A stretch of 64,000 nt of DNA. It comes from Croceivirga sp009797885. GTDB lineage: Bacteria; Bacteroidota; Bacteroidia; Flavobacteriales; Flavobacteriaceae. The stretch covers positions 5,146,001-5,210,000 of the forward strand of contig AP035880.1 in the NCBI GenBank assembly GCA_045866215.1, written 5' to 3'. Below, piece by piece: positions 62,257 to 64,000 of the stretch (its first letter is position 1; each line of letters opens with the position of its first letter). Below the pieces are notes generated by a model that was not told the origin of the DNA, did not search any database, and saw only the letters and a program-made list of their open reading frames with translations. Position numbers and translations under genes: made by a program.

Positions 62257-63405
62257 ATGAAAAGATTTTTTTTAGCAGTTATGGTATGTACGGTCCATCA
62301 TTTCTGCACCGCCCAAAACGAGTTAAAGACCGTTGCTACCAACAAGGACCACCTTTCTAAAGTAAGCCCAGAGGACAAAGCATTTATAAATTGGGTAGAG
62401 GGAAAAATAGATAGTGTGCGTCAAAAAAATAAAATTCCAGCGATATCCGTAGGTATCATCAAGGATGGCAAGATCCTTTTTTCTGGCGGATTTGGTCTGC
62501 ATAATCTAAAGGGAACACGCAAAGCAAGCGAAATTTCAATCTATCAAATTGCATCCGACACCAAAAAAATGACGGGAATAATTGCCAATAACCTGGCTAA
62601 TGAGGAAAAGTTGAAATTGGACGAACCCATTATAAGGTATTTGGGAAATTCAATTGAAAAGGAAGCCCAAAAAAGACTGGGAGGCATTACATTAAGACAG
62701 CTGCTAACACACAAATCCGGTTTGCCCTATCGACAACCGACCATGAAAAGAAAAGATGGAGAGCCGCTGCTGATCCCGTATACCGAACAGGATTTGTTAA
62801 AGGACTTAAATAATGTAACGTTAAAATCCGAACCGGGAACGGAGTTTGGTTATTCCAATTTTGGATATGCCGTTGCCGGCTACATCTGCGAAAAAGCAAG
62901 TGGGGAAAAGTATGGCGAATTGGTTGATCGCTATATTTCAAAAGCATACCACATGCCCAACACCACAATTTCACTTACAGAAGAACAAAGCAAGGATTTA
63001 ACGACTCCCTATAGAAAAGAAAACAGGACCATGGAGACAAAACCCTTTATCATGGGTAAGCTGGCTGCCGCTGGCGGTGTTTACTCAACCATAAGTGACC
63101 TAACGAACCTTATGCTCCATCAAATAGATGCGTACGCAAACTACACCCCACAAGGGAAATCAAATCCCCTGATACTCCACAAAAAGCCTTTTGAAAGAGA
63201 AGATGGTTATGGTTTTGGATTAGGGAAAAAAGTTTTTGAAACCGGTATTCAATTTGGACATGGCGGGGATCTTGATGGTTTTGCAAGTGCTTACATATTT
63301 TCACCAGAGTATAAGTCCGGAGTGATCCTACTGACCTCCAGTGGTGGGAAATGGGTAGGACAAATGGAAAGGGAAATCTTCCATAAGTTAACGGGCAGAA
63401 AGTAG
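62257..63405 (+). CDS. Serine beta-lactamase-like hydrolase (class C/DD-peptidase fold), exported
   Basis: 382 aa with signal peptide (MKRFFLAVMVCTVHHFCTAQ). SxxK is ASDTKK (Ser100, Lys103), YxN is FGYSNFGYAVAGY, and the third motif, KTG in true lactamases, is HGGDLDGF. That HxG pattern is usual in esterase or peptidase members (EstB, ClbP-like, D-aminopeptidases). Some members have beta-lactamase activity, but this cannot be read here. It is separate from the metallo-enzyme at 26276. Confidence 0.93.
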   Translation: MKRFFLAVMVCTVHHFCTAQNELKTVATNKDHLSKVSPEDKAFINWVEGKIDSVRQKNKIPAISVGIIKDGKILFSGGFGLHNLKGTRKASEISIYQIASDTKKMTGIIANNLANEEKLKLDEPIIRYLGNSIEKEAQKRLGGITLRQLLTHKSGLPYRQPTMKRKDGEPLLIPYTEQDLLKDLNNVTLKSEPGTEFGYSNFGYAVAGYICEKASGEKYGELVDRYISKAYHMPNTTISLTEEQSKDLTTPYRKENRTMETKPFIMGKLAAAGGVYSTISDLTNLMLHQIDAYANYTPQGKSNPLILHKKPFEREDGYGFGLGKKVFETGIQFGHGGDLDGFASAYIFSPEYKSGVILLTSSGGKWVGQMEREIFHKLTGRK

Positions 63406-63629
63406 TACCACCAAAAAAGGCGAATACAGACCAGCCAAAAACACTGTTTTCCAAAGGGTGTTGAAAAATAACAAACGGACAACAATAGGAATAATTGGGC
63501 CTTCCCTTTAAGTGGAGGACAAAATTCCTAACTTTAAATCGGCCTGATTTCTTAACTTGAATTCTCGCGGATAAGTTCCAAGCCGGAATCCTAGTCTAAA
63601 TTGTTGTATGACATCGTTAAAAACAAAAA

Positions 63630-64000
63630 GTGCATCCCTTTAAGAAATACATCTTAACGTATCAATCCCTAGGCTTAGAAGAATGGGAGCAAATTGAGCG
63701 CTGCCTTAGCCGAAAGGAATATGCTAAAGGCGAAGTGATTCTGGCCAGTGGTAAAATATGTAGAAAGCTATATTTTCTGGAAGATGGTTTCCTGCGGTTT
63801 TACATTCTGAAAGATGGAGAAACAGTTTCCAAATTCTTTACGGAAGCGCCCTACTGTTTTACATCGCAGCGAAGTTTTGCGAATGGAATTCCCACAGATG
63901 ATACGATTGAAGCATTAAAGGACTCCATAATCTGGGAAATGGATAAAACGGATGCCTTTGACCTGTTGCGGATTCCGAATTGGAGTGAGTTTATACGAAA
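63630..64000 (+). CDS. Crp/Fnr-family regulator (3' truncated)
   Basis: 123 residues visible, running off the window. The frame opens after a stop at 63618 and the first plausible start is GTG at 63630, giving HPFKKYILTYQSLGLEEWEQIERCL, the normal beginning of this group in Bacteroidota. The cyclic-nucleotide-like beta roll is visible (YAKGEVILASGKICRKLYFLEDGFLRFYILKDGE). The C-terminal HTH would lie beyond the window. Confidence 0.85.
   Translation, partial: MHPFKKYILTYQSLGLEEWEQIERCLSRKEYAKGEVILASGKICRKLYFLEDGFLRFYILKDGETVSKFFTEAPYCFTSQRSFANGIPTDDTIEALKDSIIWEMDKTDAFDLLRIPNWSEFIR

Noticed and set aside
1..64000. tRNA, rRNA, prophage, transposase or conjugation genes
   Set aside because: None was seen on either strand on reading; a dedicated RNA scan was not possible.

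Overview
The window reads as a chromosome segment of a marine-type flavobacterium (Bacteroidota, Flavobacteriaceae). Evidence: an HTCS-like hybrid sensor with a fused AraC domain, a carboxypeptidase-regulatory-domain TonB receptor, a PorP/SprF type IX secretion protein, many lipoproteins with acidic residues after the lipid cysteine, and several promoters of the Bacteroidota form TTTG-N19-TAnnTTTG. No rRNA, tRNA, CRISPR array, transposase or integrase was found. The first gene is cut at its 5' end and the last gene at its 3' end.

Layout. 1-7.1 kb: 3' part of a TPR/histidine kinase/receiver/AraC regulator, two inverted REP-like elements, then a plus-strand run of two lipoproteins, a DmpA-type P1 peptidase, an exported amidohydrolase and an exported unknown protein. 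7.4-17.1 kb: a very tight seven-gene minus-strand operon encoding TonB-dependent receptor, DoxX-like protein, ICMT-like methyltransferase, SAM methyltransferase, MATE exporter, ABC ATPase, and ABC-2 permease fused to an M1-peptidase-like domain that has lost HExxH. A small His/Cys protein and a MogA homologue lie upstream. 18.4-21.3 kb: a metal (probably zinc) homeostasis group: CobW-type GTPase, DUF1826 and MerC-like proteins, with a divergent Fur/Zur regulator across a 23-bp perfect palindrome. 21.4-31.5 kb: single genes and pairs, including a thioredoxin-reductase-like enzyme, purple acid phosphatase, MarR-GNAT fusion, sugar isomerase plus a complete class B1 metallo-beta-lactamase, and an unusual membrane protein whose hydrolase motifs flank the membrane segments.

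31.6-38 kb: a divergent AraC regulator and a translationally coupled four-gene operon (PhyH dioxygenase, TIM-barrel isomerase, GH127-like Cys glycosidase, GH13 amylase-like protein), a glycan locus without SusC/SusD. 38-46.8 kb: an NTF2-like protein, nucleotidyltransferase, DinB protein, a PD40 propeller protein with a SprF-SPOR protein, an orphan NarL-type regulator whose phosphoacceptor Asp is Glu, and dnaK. 47-64 kb: sdaA followed by about 18 small, mostly monocistronic plus-strand genes (AraC regulators, ArsR/SRPBCC, haloalkane dehalogenase, VOC, methyltransferase, DUF proteins, a Cys-containing secreted mini-protein, a serine beta-lactamase-like enzyme), which looks like an accessory region, ending in a partial Crp/Fnr regulator.

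Most promising systems: the seven-gene receptor/methyltransferase/exporter operon, the PhyH-GH127-GH13 operon and the Zur-type regulon. All functional statements are from reading the sequence; no database search was made.
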